64,000 nucleotides of DNA. Origin: Kuschelorhynchus macadamiae. Its lineage: Eukaryota; Arthropoda; Insecta; Coleoptera; Curculionidae. Position numbers and translations under genes: made by a program. Shown here one piece after another: positions 45,370 to 56,787 of the stretch; within the stretch, counting starts at the first letter, position 1, and each line of letters starts with the position of its first letter. The notes under the pieces were generated by a model. The model saw only the letters and a program-made list of their open reading frames with translations. It searched no databases and had not been told where the DNA came from. The DNA is taken from NCBI GenBank assembly GCA_030620095.1, contig JAUTXW010005214.1, positions 1-64,000 of the forward strand. The letters are read 5' to 3'.

Positions 45370-48300
45370 TTTTGTATTGTAGTGGAGGGTCGTTGGTTTG
45401 CGAATCTTGGCGGAGCGGGGGTGCATGTACGGGCGTGTGTGGCGGGAGCCTAATGGACAATGGATGATAGTTTACTAAACGCGGGCACCCGGGTTAGAAA
45501 TAATCCAAATAATCCATTAAAACCAAAAAATTTAATGACAGCTCATCTTAATATTAGCTCTCTTAACACAGGTTTTGATGAATTTGTCAATTATGTGAAT
45601 CAGTATAAGTTTGATGTATTAGGTCTGTCAGAAACATGGTTAACATCTAGTTACGAAAGCAGCGTTTTTAGTATAAATGGGTATAACTTCATCCGAAAAG
45701 ATAGGGTAGGAAGAGGGGGAGGCGTAGGGGTTTATCTAAAGAAAAACATAAAATTTTAAATAGTCCAGCTCGATGTGACATCGGATAGCTGCGAATTTTT
45801 AACCTTAAAATTAACACTTAACAAAAAAAGTATATTGTTTACAAATATATACCGCCCGCTCTCTACAAATGTTGATAACTTTATTGAATGCATGGAGGAT
45901 ATAATGAGTCTCACAGTGCCATCCTACAACTACATAAGTTTTTCAGGTGACTTTAATATTGATTTTTTACAGAATTCTCCTACAAGAACAAAAATTTTAA
46001 AATTGCTTGACACGTTTAATCTTAAACAACATTTAACCAAGCCAACACGGGTAAATATTATTGCAAATACAAATAATCTTATTGATGTTATAATATCAAA
46101 TGAAAATATTGCCATTCAAAAGAGTGACGTCATTCCTATTTCCGAAACAGTATCTGACCATTTCTTAATCTATACTATATTCAAATTAATTAGAAAACCG
46201 TATGAAGAAAAATACATAGAGTACAGGGATTATAATAGTATTATTTATGATGACTTGGAACGGGATGCCCTCTTACTGCAATGGCATTCATTATATTTAG
46301 CTAATGATATTAACCAAAAATTAGGTATTTTTAATAACAATATTTTATCTTTGATTAACAAGCATGCTCCCTTGCAGAGTAAATTAATTTACGATCGACC
46401 TTTTATCCCGTGGATAACAGACAATATAAAATTATTAATAAAATTAAGAGACAAAGCTCATCGTAAATACTTGAAAAATAGGACGCAAGGGAGTCTATTA
46501 TATTATCGAGAACTTAGGAACTATACGAAACATGCGATAGCACGAGAGAAAGTTGCATATTTTAATCAGATGTCTAATAAAACAGGTAAAGATTTTTGGC
46601 AAGTGTGAAAAAACTAAATTTAACACATACTGAAACTCATGAATTGCCCCGTGAACTTGCAGATGAAACCTCACTCAATAATTATTATGCCCAAAGCAGT
46701 AATTTAGTGGATACTACATCAAACGTTAAAATAAAATTTTATGAACAAAATATTCATCCAAACGTAACCCATGACCTCAATTTTAAATTAATGGACGAAA
46801 TATCAGTATATAAAATAATTAATCAAATGAGTAGTAATGCCGTGGGTGAAGATGAAATTTCTTTAAAGGATATAAAATTGTGTTTGCCTTTTTGTATATA
46901 ATCTCTTTTAAATATAATTAATCATTGCATATTGGAAAATGTTTTTCCAGATATCTGGAAGAAAGGTATTATTAAACCTTTACCTAAGATTGCTATTCCC
47001 AAAAGTTCTAAAGATTTAAGACCTATATGTATATTGTCAGTTATATCAAAAATTATTGAGAAACATATCTACAGCCAAATTTCTTCTTTTTCCCTTCTTT
47101 TGAAAATTATACCAGACTGTCAGTCTGGATTTCGTAAGTACTTTAGTACATCCACTTGCCTTATTAACCTTATAAATGACATAAGAATTAACGAAGAAAA
47201 AAAGGAAGCGACTTGTTTATGTTTACTCGATTTTAGTAAAGCATTTGATACTTTGAATCACACAATGTTACTAGCTAAGCTTCATTATTTTGGATTTTCG
47301 GAGAATGCTGTTGAATTTTTTAGATCATATCTCTCAAATAGATATCTCTGTGTATCCGTTAAGAGGCAATCTACAAATTTTAAATCGTCATATATACCTA
47401 TGACAACAGGTGTGCCACAAGGCTCAATACTTGGGCCACTTCTTTTTTCACTATATGTTGCGGATATGAATAATGTATTAGAATATACTAAACTGCAACA
47501 ATATGCTGATGATTCTCAGCTGTATATGTCATTTTCACTCGATAAACTGCAAACATCTCTAATAAATTTTAACAGTGATTTACGAAAATTAAATAAATTT
47601 GCCCAGGACCATAACTTAAAATTAAATGCATCCAAATCTGCTATACTATTTTTTGAGAACAATAAGTCTATTATAACACATGCCACGTCTAACTTTAAAG
47701 TATAAACAAAAAACACGTATTTACCAGTGGTTGCTGAAGCCAAGAACCTGGGAGTTAATTTTGATATTGGTCTTACTTTTTAATCGCATGTAAAAAATAA
47801 ACTTAACATTGCATATATGCGCTTAAAAAGATTAACAAATTTTAAAAAGTATTTACCCCAAAAGGCTAAATATTATTTATGTAATATGCTTGTATTATCG
47901 CTTCTAGATCATGGTGACGTTGTATATTACAGCTCAATAAATGGAAGTGTTATCAGATTTATCCAAAAACTTCAGAATGCTTGTATGCGTTTTTCCTTTA
48001 ATATTCCCTTTAGAAATCACATTACTCCATATCTTAACAATAATTCAATTTTGTCAATGCTACACCGACGTAAATGTCATTTACTGTCTCTAATCTATAG
48101 TCTTGAAAACTGGTCAGCTCCCATATTTAAGAGCCCTATTTAATATACATAATCACTCTCATCTTACTAGAAACTTAAATAATTTTACTATACCACCCCA
48201 CAAAGCAGCAAATTTTCAAAAATCGTTTAGTTTTGTATCAATCCAATTATGGAATAATCTTCCTAATCACATTAGAGATTTTTCAGTTTTTAAATTTAAT

Positions 48301-48832
48301 GATTACATTAAGAATTTACTTTTAAATGATCAACGAAACATTTAGTAAGAGCTGGTTATTTTTTTTTTCTTTTCTACCTCAATCTGCTTTTAAACAAAAC
48401 TCATACAGTCAGTTAAATAAATCTATATATAAATAATTTTTTAATTTAATCCGCTGGTGTGCCGACTTTTCAATTAAAATCTCATTTTTTTTATCATTTT
48501 TTGTTGTTCCTTGTTTTGCGCCCATTCTGCACCGCTCGTATTTGTGTATCGCTGCTTTGCCGGTTCGTGAACTCCGCCTTTTGTGGAAATTATAAGGTTA
48601 AACTATATACAAATATGTATTTATGCTCGCATTTAAATTGCATTATTAATATTAAATTTAGGTAATATACCTTTCTAGGGCAGGGCTACTCTGGCATATA
48701 TCCTTATGTCGGTGGATCGGTTTTATAATCGCAGTGTTGTCCTTATTCGTCAGAACTAATCTTATTTTAAATTATAATTTACATGTTATTAATTGTATTT
48801 AACTGACTAATAAAATAGTTTTGAATTTGAAT
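45370..48832 (+). mobile_element. LINE H: near-complete non-LTR retrotransposon in the serpin intron
   Basis: Plus strand, same orientation as the serpin. ORF2 spans 45460-48345 and the 3' end is a TTTGAATTTGAATTTGA repeat at about 48813-48832. No ORF1 is recognised; the 5' limit is uncertain and may be truncated. Few disabling changes suggest a fairly young copy. Confidence 0.82.
45460..48345 (+). pseudogene. LINE H ORF2: endonuclease plus reverse transcriptase, few breaks
   Basis: The APE endonuclease is nearly complete: LMTAHLNISSLNTGFDEFVN, LGLSETWLTSSY, GGGVGVYLKK, LFTNIYRPLST, FSGDFNIDFLQNS and ETVSDHFLIYTI, covering its catalytic residues. RT: ICILSVISKIIEKHIYSQIS, SGFRKYFSTSTCL, CLLDFSKAFDTLNHTM, TTGVPQGSILGPLLFSLYV and the catalytic QQYADDSQLYMSF. 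The C-terminal region runs to 48345. Breaks: a stop at 45757-45759 between two endonuclease pieces, a shift near 46600, stops near 46900 and 47705-47782, and a shift near 48130. Confidence 0.88.
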
Positions 48833-49288
48833 TTGATTGGAATGGATTGCAGAGTTTCTGCTTCTCCTTCCCTTCAAATGACACTTGTTTTTTTGCTACC
48901 GATCCGTGTTGATCGATGTGTATCCAAGGAAACTTTTTATTGACAAAGCTGAAAAAAAAAGGGTCATATAAATATGAACCAAACCAATAATGCAATATTA
49001 GATAATGTAATACCATATCATTTATATTAAAAAAATTTAAAAAATCCTATTAAAACTGAGACACATACATATACAGACATAGAAGTATGGAAGTTAACAA
49101 AACAGACAATTAAAACAAAAAGAAATGTAAAATAAAAAGTGTCTTAAAGTCTATTGCCTTAAAGTCTTTGTCCAATAATAATCTTACCAATAAGAATAAA
49201 ATTGTGCATATGTGCAATATATGTTGGGTTAAAATCTCTCGTCAACATATTCCGCTAAATCATAAACCCTCATAACAAGCAACTTCTT
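48833..49288. other. Serpin intron sequence without recognised features
   Basis: Between the LINE H tail and the LINE I tail. No protein similarity or inverted ends were recognised. Confidence 0.4.
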
Positions 49289-49357
49289 TACTTTATTTAT
49301 TTATTTATTTATGTATAAAAATACATTTGAAGTTTATACAGAGATTACAGACCTAAC

Positions 49358-52250
49358 CTAACCTAAGATAATTCGTTTAGCTTGAGACTTGAATCTATCT
49401 TGCGATAAATTAAAGAAGTCAAGACCTTGATAGAATTTATTGACCTTAGCAGATATTCTATTAACTGGACTAAATAATAAGTACCAAGTTCGGCAATATG
49501 GAATGTGCAGAAGAGACTTACTTCGTGTCCGGTAGTTTTGAATGTGTAAATAACAACACTGAAGACATTCTGAGCCTTTTATGTGGTAGTTAAAGATATT
49601 GAAGGCAAAACAGACATCAAAGTATTCCCTTCTACGAACTAGAGTAGTTAAGTCTAAGTAAGTCATAGTTTGGTCATCACTGAGACACACACCACTCTGG
49701 AAAAGTTTGTACCTTGCAGATTTTATAAACTTATGTTGCACATTCTCGAGCCTATTGATGTGGGTCTGATAGTAAGGTGACTAAACTATGCATGAAGACT
49801 CAAGAATGGATCTGACTAGTGATGTATACAGAATTTTGATAGCGCATATACTTGTAAAGTCTCTAGTAGCTCTCTTAATAAAGCCCAACATTTTATTAGC
49901 CCTACCAATGACCACTTCAAAATGTTCAGTAAACATTAACCGAGTACCTAAATATACGCCAAAGTCTTTTATAACAGAAACTTCAGATAAAGGGGCATTG
50001 TTTAAGTAATACTGAAACGGATCTTTATCGATGAGTCTACTGAATCTTATACGCTCCTGGTAACAACACTTGTTAATTTGAGGGACATGTCATTAAGCTG
50101 ACACCAATTATATACAATATTAAGATCATTTTGTAGAATAATCATGTCGTGAGTGGACGTCACCCGACGATACAATTTCATGTCATGAGCGAAAAGCAGA
50201 AAACTTGAGGAGAGCAAGGATCCTAAATCGTTGATAAATAAGCCAAAAAGAAGGGGACCCAAGTGAGAGCCTTGAGGTACCCCGGAAGATGTATGGAAAC
50301 ATGAAGATAGATAGCAATCAATCTTGACTTGCTGCATTCTGTTAGTAAGGTAAGATTTCATCCATGAAAGTAAAGATCCAGAAACACCATAACTACAGAG
50401 CTTTAAAAGAAGGATGTTATGGTTTACCTTATTGAAGGCTTTACTGAAGTTAGTATATATTGCATGAGTTTCTGCACTGCTTTCAAATGATGAATTTATA
50501 AAATTTGTAAAGAGAAACAGATTTGTGTCAACAGACCTACCAGCTGTGAACCCATGCTGTTGACTGATCACAATCTGATGAAATATATTCGACAGAATTT
50601 TTTCAACGCACTGTTCAAACAATTTAGGGATTGCCGACAGAATGCTGATTGGTCTGTATCTTGTTACGTCATTTTTACTGCCAGATTTGTGAATCGGACA
50701 AATATAAGAAAGCTTCTATAACATCTAGTCTCTGGAAAAACTCCGGAAGTTAGGGATTTGTTGAAAATGTAAAATAGGGGGAGATATAGAGTGTTAGAAC
50801 AAAATTTTAGTACTCTGTTAGAAACACCATCAGGACCTGCAGACTTGTTGATGTCCACTTGTGTTAAAGTTTTCTCAATATCAGTTGGGTCTATAGCAAT
50901 GTTAGAAACATTTTCAAATCGATCAAAAAATGTACTGACGTTAGAATTTCTCTGGGGGTTATAAACAGAGGAAAAATATTTACCAAATAGATTAGCTATG
51001 TCAATACCATTAGATGATTTTTCAGTGGCTAGAAACCTTTCCTTAGGAATAGTGCCCTAATTAGACCGGGAATGAACGAAATTCCAGAAAATTTTTCCAT
51101 TACTGCTTATGGCACTTTCAGTATTACTTATGTACAAATTGTAGCACTCCTTCATTAGGTTTTTGCATTCCCTTCGAAGTGTATTAAATACATTGTAATC
51201 AACTTCACTGTTCGACTGTTTGTATTGTTTCTGAGCAATTTTCTTTTGATAGATTAGTTTTTTCAATTCATAAGAAAATCAAATAGGAAATTTCTCACTA
51301 GAATGATGTGCCTTCATGGGTACAAACATATTAAAGCAGTCGAAAAGTACAGAATAAAATTTATTGACAGTAACATCTAGATCCTCTGACATAATTGATT
51401 GTCAATCTACCGAAAGAAAATATTCATTAATTAAATCGAAATTAGCGTTTTTAGAGTTATAAGAAAAATAATTCAGAGGTTCTAGATAGTTAGTTTTATT
51501 CACTGGTATGTATAACTCTAAAGCTGGGTGATAAGGATCACAATGTACCAAACCATCAGATTTTATAATTGAATCAGGCTTAAAGTTGGCAAAATATAAA
51601 TCCAGGATTGAATTGTGATCATTAGTTACCCCAATGTATTGAGATAGGCCAAGAGAAGCAGTATTATCACATAATAAGATTTCTCTTGTTGCCGTAACAT
51701 TACCAGGTAACAAACCAGAAAAATCTTCACTAGTGGACCACATTATTTGAGAAAGATTATAATTGCCCAGAACAAGCACATTATCGAACATTTCACAGGC
51801 ACTAGCAATGGATTTCAAGTGGTTTCCATAGTGCAATACATCCATAGCAGGTGGAATGCAGACACAACCAATACAATACACCAAATCGCCTAATGTCACT
51901 GACACCCACGTTTCTTCCACTGATGCTTAACCAATAGCCAGGCGATGAGATTTAACGTAATTATGTACTGCCAGAAGCCTCTACGGCTTTTAGTACTGTT
52001 TTGACTTCTCCTATCAGTACGATAAACCGTATAACGAGAGTCCAGAAATTCGGCATCATTGATACTGCAATCGAGCCAGGTTTCCGTGAGTGCAATTACT
52101 GAGTAATTTTCAGCTTGAACAGCACAAAAAGCATGTTTAAGTTTGGTTTTTAAGCCTCTTGCATTTTGGTACAGGATGGTGGCATGATCTAATGAGACCA
52201 GTCTTCTCTGTCTTGCCTCTGAAAATTTGCTGTGGAAGCTTTAGCGCCCA
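49358..52250 (-). pseudogene. LINE I ORF2: endonuclease and reverse transcriptase, frameshifted
   Basis: The endonuclease N-terminus is readable in pieces at about 51950-52200 (QNARGLKTKL-like, TETWLD-like words); 51402-51920 holds GCVCIPPAMDVLHYGNHL, VLVLGNYNLSQIMW and HCDPYHPALELYIP. In the third of these the usual Asp of GDFN is Asn. RT: MDINKSAGPDGVSNRVLKFC (50664-50858), then 50047-50622 with HGFTAGRSVDTNLFLFTNFI, YTNFSKAFNKVNHNILL, SGVPQGSHLGPLLFGLFIND and LLFAHDMKLY; here the catalytic FADD reads FAHD, so the enzyme is dead. The C-terminus is in 49358-49741. Confidence 0.82.
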
Positions 52251-52316
52251 TACGGCGAGGACGAAACTCCTTAACAGCAATGCCTGCCGGCTAGAGGTTA
52301 GGATCAAGCAGGCCCT

Positions 52317-53285
52317 TCAAAAGTGATTCTTTAACTCCAATTTTAAATGAAACCACATCATTATTTTTGTCCAAAACTGAACATTGACATCAGAAATGGA
52401 TAGTTGATTCTCCACATAATCAGAAATCTGTTTCTCAGTTGTATCTGGATCACATCGACCCAGATACAGCCACTGATGCCTCTGGCTTGCAGAGAATAGA
52501 CCCCTGTCGGTACCTGTGCCCATTATTACAGGTTTGTTACTTGAGCGCTCTACTACTGGATTAGACATTGATGTGCGCTCCATGTTGTTGGTTTTGACTG
52601 GTCGTTGGGATCTTTGTTGACCAGCGGGTTGAAGACCATTAGATGAATAAGAGTTCCTAGGTCCATGCTTCATGGACGGGTACATTTTGAATGGTAGGTT
52701 GGATCTGTGAAGAGATTTGCGGAGGTCCTAAGTTTGATTCAGTTGTAATAGAATTCAATGTTGCTGTAAGTAGCTGAAGCTCATTTTCAAGTTTAAGTAG
52801 CTTAGTATGCAAGTTTTTATGCCATAGTAGTCTTTTTTAACATCTGAAAGGTTTTCACTTGCAGTGGTGCTAGATTTATCCAGCGAGGTAAAAGTAGCTC
52901 TAAGTTCATTAACTCTGCTGGTAACAACATTCAGATTTAATTTCAGATCATCAAAGTTTGCTACAAGTTTGTCTTGAAGAGATGAATTCACATCATCAAG
53001 CTTAATTGTGAGTTTACTGTAGAGTGTAGCACACACATTACTAGTTACATCCTTGATAAGAGATTTCAATCCACCACCACCGTCTTTGCCAAGGGATTTG
53101 ACGTTATTTGCACAGTCACTGCGTGCATAAAGCATAACTCTGGATTTTATTCGTGTTACTTGAGCCTCTGAGGTTGAGAACTTGGAGCATGCCCAGCAAT
53201 TCCAGACACCGCAGAAGTCACAAACTATCTTATATTCCACCTCTTTATCCGTCAAATCACCGCGACATTTTGAGCACGGCGACAT
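52317..53285 (-). pseudogene. LINE I ORF1: PHD-like zinc finger and coiled coil
   Basis: ATG at 53285: MSPCSKCRGDLTDKEVEYKI followed by VCDFCGVWNCWACSKFS gives a Cys-rich N-terminal finger (CxxC...CxxC...CxxC) like the PHD-type finger in some CR1/Jockey-like ORF1 proteins. Residues ~70-150 (SLIKDVTSNV, LQDKLVANFDDLKLNLNVVT, VNELRATFTSLD) look like a coiled coil for trimerisation. A frameshift near 52750 leads to the C-terminal part (52317-52685), Ser/Arg/Asn-rich and then HQWLYLGRCDPDTTEKQISD, which may be an RNA-binding fold. Expected role: RNA chaperone of the element's particle. Confidence 0.75.
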
Positions 53286-53639
53286 TATGCTAAATCGACT
53301 AAGTGAAACGGGCTATACAAAAATTTAAGCCACAAAACTGATGTGAGTAGATGAAACGCACTATATAATCTCTTATCAGCGGAATTCCGACAAACAATTT
53401 TTTGTGAAAAATTTACAACTGAAAAAGAGATGTGAATTAAAAGAAAATACGAAATTATTACGATCTTAAGGAAAATACTGATGTAGAACCGTCGAAAAGC
53501 TGACTATGAACTCGCGATCCGCAATTCAACAAATTTTTACGATTTAAAAGCGACAAGTACGGCTTAAAATAACGATTATATCCGGAGCTGAATTATAAAG
53601 TGTTTGTGATGTACATGTACACATACATTTACTTCACCT

Positions 53640-54300
53640 TTAAACTATTTACTATCATATATAGATCTCTCTGATGTAAAGTGGTGAGTGGTTAAATATT
53701 TGCCAACTGCAATTTAAAACGGAGTCACGTATTTATGAACTAGACGGAATTGGAAGAGAGATGCTATGGGTTCTATGAGTGCTATATGATCTTAAAATTT
53801 CATTATTGTTCCTTTACTTTTTATGCATAAGAAAAGCCGTTTCTAAAGTAAATAATGGAGACAAGGTTAATATTTTTTCTTTTGCAAAAAGTGACCTACA
53901 TGAATCCCTCACTCAAGCTCTACATATATATCTCAAGGCACTCTTCTGCAAAACAAATACACTATGAAACAGTTGCTTTGAACAAGTACCCCAAAAACAA
54001 ATACCATACCTTAGGTGCTCCTCTATTAGAGCAAAATATGCACTTCCAACTGTATCCTTGTTTATAATTCTTTTGAAATTATTCTTATAACATAACAGTT
54101 TGAGGATAGTTTTGCAGTAAGTTGTCATATGCCGTTGAAATTTTAAATTAGCATCAATATAAATTCACAAGAACTTGATTTCAGATAAATTATTTAATAA
54201 TTTGTTTTCTAAATATATTCCATTCAAATTACATCTAAAAGACTCGAGAAAATCTGTTCTTGGGGACGCGTAAGTAAGAAGAAGCTAACTCAGGATTAAA
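53640..54300 (-). mobile_element. LINE C-family fragment
   Basis: The 53913-54128 text (AYFALIEEHLRYGICFWGTC, LFHSVFVLQKSALRYICRA) closely matches the LINE C C-terminal region at 25644-25856. The remainder is decayed 3' sequence. 5'-truncated. Confidence 0.65.
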
Positions 54301-54339
54301 AACAAATTAAAAGCTGACCTTAAATTAAAAGCTGAGTTT

Positions 54340-55250
54340 TTTGCAAAATAATCCACAAATTCTACTTTAAGCCCTCCTTTTCATGTCCCCCGTCCATCAG
54401 TACCGGCTTTGCCATCAATTATGCAAGAACTTATCTATCTTTATGATTAAAAAGTATTCTCAAAACATTTAATACCAAAAAATCCTCCCAACGGGATGAT
54501 ATTGCTTTCATAATCTTGAAAAATTGGACATTCATCTGATTTTTCACAAAATCGACGCTGACGTTTCACAGGCTTCACTTCCTGTTGTTACATACACTAT
54601 CCCTCCTGCACATCAGTGATTGTTATATACATAGCTGTGCTAATAATAGTATACACCACTTCAGCATACAGTCTCTCAATATTAAAATTGATGATAGTCA
54701 ATACAGTAATGAAAGAAATCGTAGAATGGGGAGCAAAACATGGTCCATTGAAGGCGCAGTCATGTTTACTATCTCACAAATTATCTCCTAGTATCCACAC
54801 TATTCAAATGAATAATCCTTTGCTTGAAGCCATAGATTCTAATTGACAATTTGTAAGACTTTTAGACTTCATAAATTAGATCCAGCCTTGAGTATTGCTC
54901 ATATATATGGGGAGCAGTCTCTCCTTCATCTTTTAACATCCTTGACTTTGTCCAAGTATGAGCTTTTTTCCTGATTTATGATTCAAACATCGTAAAGAAG
55001 CTTGCCTCACTATAGTAATATTGAAATGTAGGCCTGTGTCTCTGTTTTACATATACTACATCAATTCTCTTCTATGAATTATGCCTTCCTTAGTCATTCC
55101 TGCTAGGGAAGCATGAGCATTGGTCTACATGCATCTCTTCACCTGGAATCTGTTGCCATCAAACGCCTTTTCCTCTTTTTGTAATCTTAGTTTTTTAAAC
55201 CCCGCATCCATAAACTTTCCCTCTCTTCACTTAAAGCAACTACGGTTTGT
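54340..55250 (+). mobile_element. LOA/Lian-type LINE reverse transcriptase fragment
   Basis: Shifting frames read SLLHISDCYIHSCANNSIHH, IVEWGAKHGPLKAQSCLLSH and TIQMNNPLLEAIDSN, matching in order the RT palm and downstream region of LOA-clade LINEs; the catalytic YADD is decayed to SCANNS-like text. Later text near 55080-55210 (VIPARGASALVYM-like, NLLPSNAFSSF) is the C-terminal part. Probably the same element family as 44140-44600. Confidence 0.6.
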
Positions 55251-55380
55251 GGGCTACTCATAGATAAAAAAAATAAACAAAATGCATGCAGATTATAAGG
55301 AAAAGTGTTCAAGAGACTGTTTGGGAATGCAACATCTTTTGATTCATATTCTTTAACTAACAACAATTTCATTGTTCCAG

Positions 55381-55525
55381 TTGGGTCTTGAAGTTATGTT
55401 CGATCCACAAAGAGCCGATTTCTCTGGAATGCTGGAGAGCCCACAAGGCTTGTGTGTTAGTGAAGTGATCCAAAAAGCATTTATCGAAGTGAACGAGGAA
55501 GGCACTGAAGCTGCAGCGGCAACTG
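55381..55525 (+). CDS. Serpin exon with the reactive-loop hinge
   Basis: Opens after CATTGTTCCAG (55380) in phase 0, matching the donor at 43531, and closes at AACTG|GTAAGT (55525, phase 1). The 48 residues start LGLEVMFDPQRADFSGML and end VNEEGTEAAAAT. SEVIQKAFIEVNEEGTEAA is the conserved breach/hinge; short-side-chain residues at the P12-P9 positions (AAAA) are what inhibitory serpins need to insert the loop. The scissile bond and C-terminus are not in this exon. In several insect serpins this donor is spliced to one of several alternative last exons, which would suit a gene with the break at this place. No exon with a C-terminal HPF-type motif was recognised from 55526 to 64000. Confidence 0.93.
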
Positions 55526-56249
55526 GTAAGTGTTGTTTTTTTTTTGTTGCAATTATTTAACAAAGAAGATAATGCTGAATGAGAAAGAATCTTTAACTTT
55601 GCCATTTCAAGGAGTCTTATATATTTAACTTTTTAAATATTTATAGTTCTCCAATGGAGGTATTTACAATATTATATGAAACTATATGTTTAAATTATTA
55701 AAAATTAAGTGCATTAAGAGGGAATTTTTGAGTTTTTAAAAATTCCTTCCGAGTTTCCAGGTGATAAAATTTTGCGTAGCTGTATAATGTATAAAAAAAG
55801 CATTTCTGTCAAAAATATACATCTTGAGTTCTTTTGGAGAGTCATTCCACAACTGACAAACATCCATTGCATACTAAGAAGAGTAATTAGTTTCTGATGC
55901 TTCATGATCAGAACTATCTGACATGTTAAAAACATGTTTCTTACATAATATTTGAATTTTTTATATACAATTCATCAATAAATAGACCTTTAGGAAGGTC
56001 AAAATTTATGAATCTGTTCTCATGCATTATCTTTTTTCTGTACCATAAAGCTTTACTTACTGGGTTGATATCTGTTAGCTGTGGGCCTATTGAATTGTAG
56101 TTTGTGCACCCTATTTTTGATTAGTTGTTTTCTTTTGCTTGTTGCTTGCTATTTGACTATTTCTATTAACACATTTTTCACACTAACACACATATTTTCG
56201 AATTTATTGCGCATTTGTCTAAAAAAATCGTCATCGATGTTTAAAAATA
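55526..56249. other. Serpin intron (3' side) with a small LINE tail fragment
   Basis: 55714-55935 on the minus strand has weak similarity to the C-terminal end of LINE ORF2 proteins. Otherwise no recognised features. Confidence 0.4.
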
Positions 56250-56380
56250 TACAGGGTGTCCCAAAAGTAAGGCAGAATATTTTATTAGTTCGAGCTCTGG
56301 CTAATATTAAGACAAAAAGTTTGATAAACATATGTGCTAAACAAGGTACTTGTAAGATACAGGATGTTTAAAAGGACGGA
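56250..56380. repeat. TACAGGGTGTCCC-type repeat arm
   Basis: Starts with ATATACAGGGTGTCCCAAAA and carries a second, outward-like boundary ATACAGGATGTTTAAAA at about 56358-56374. A related inverted copy with AACATCCTGTATCTTACAA lies near 59090, so the two may be the arms of an old element spanning about 56250-59240. Confidence 0.5.
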
Positions 56381-56527
56381 GTACTGGAACCTATAAAATG
56401 TGGTTCCCACCAAATATTCATTTTTTACAATATTTTATTTGCCATAAGATGCTATTTAAAATTAGTTTGGGTGCAAAAATTTAAGGCTAGATATGAAAAT
56501 GTTGGTATGAAATAGAGTTTTACCCAC

Positions 56528-56653
56528 AGTTGCACAAAACTTAATTGCTGTGTAAAATATTTAACACCGAACTTTCGGAGTTGGCTCGATTGTACTCGCT
56601 GTCAAATTTGACATTCTGTTAAACATTCTAAACTAATTGAGCTTTCTGTAACC
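56528..56653. repeat. Short MITE, related to the one at 32256-32392
   Basis: The left end CAGTTGCACAAAACTTAATT and right end AATTGAGCTTTCTGTAACC are imperfect inverted repeats; ACACCGAACTTTCGGAG and GTCAAATTTGACATTC link it to the 32256 copy, in inverted order. Confidence 0.6.
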
Positions 56654-56787
56654 AGCTGTAAGTGTTTTACAAAGATAATATTAAACAAAAATAACAGGAA
56701 ATGTAAAAATGTGTCAAATATATACAATTTTGTATATGGCAGGTGTTATAAAGTTATGTTCAACTTAAAAAAAAAACGGATGTGGTA

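Larger units (their letters stand above)
49289..53290 (-). mobile_element. LINE I: near full-length two-ORF non-LTR retrotransposon
   Basis: Minus strand, opposite to the serpin in whose intron it lies. The 3' tail is an (AAAT)n run at 49289-49312. ORF2 lies at 49358-52250 and ORF1 at 52317-53285, with a start codon. A 5' leader may extend to about 53600. It is the most complete two-ORF LINE in the window, although both ORFs carry breaks. Confidence 0.85.

Noticed and set aside
48459..48665. 68-codon frame rich in Phe and Cys as a secreted peptide
   Set aside because: It lies in the 3' untranslated part of LINE H, and its composition reflects T-rich DNA.
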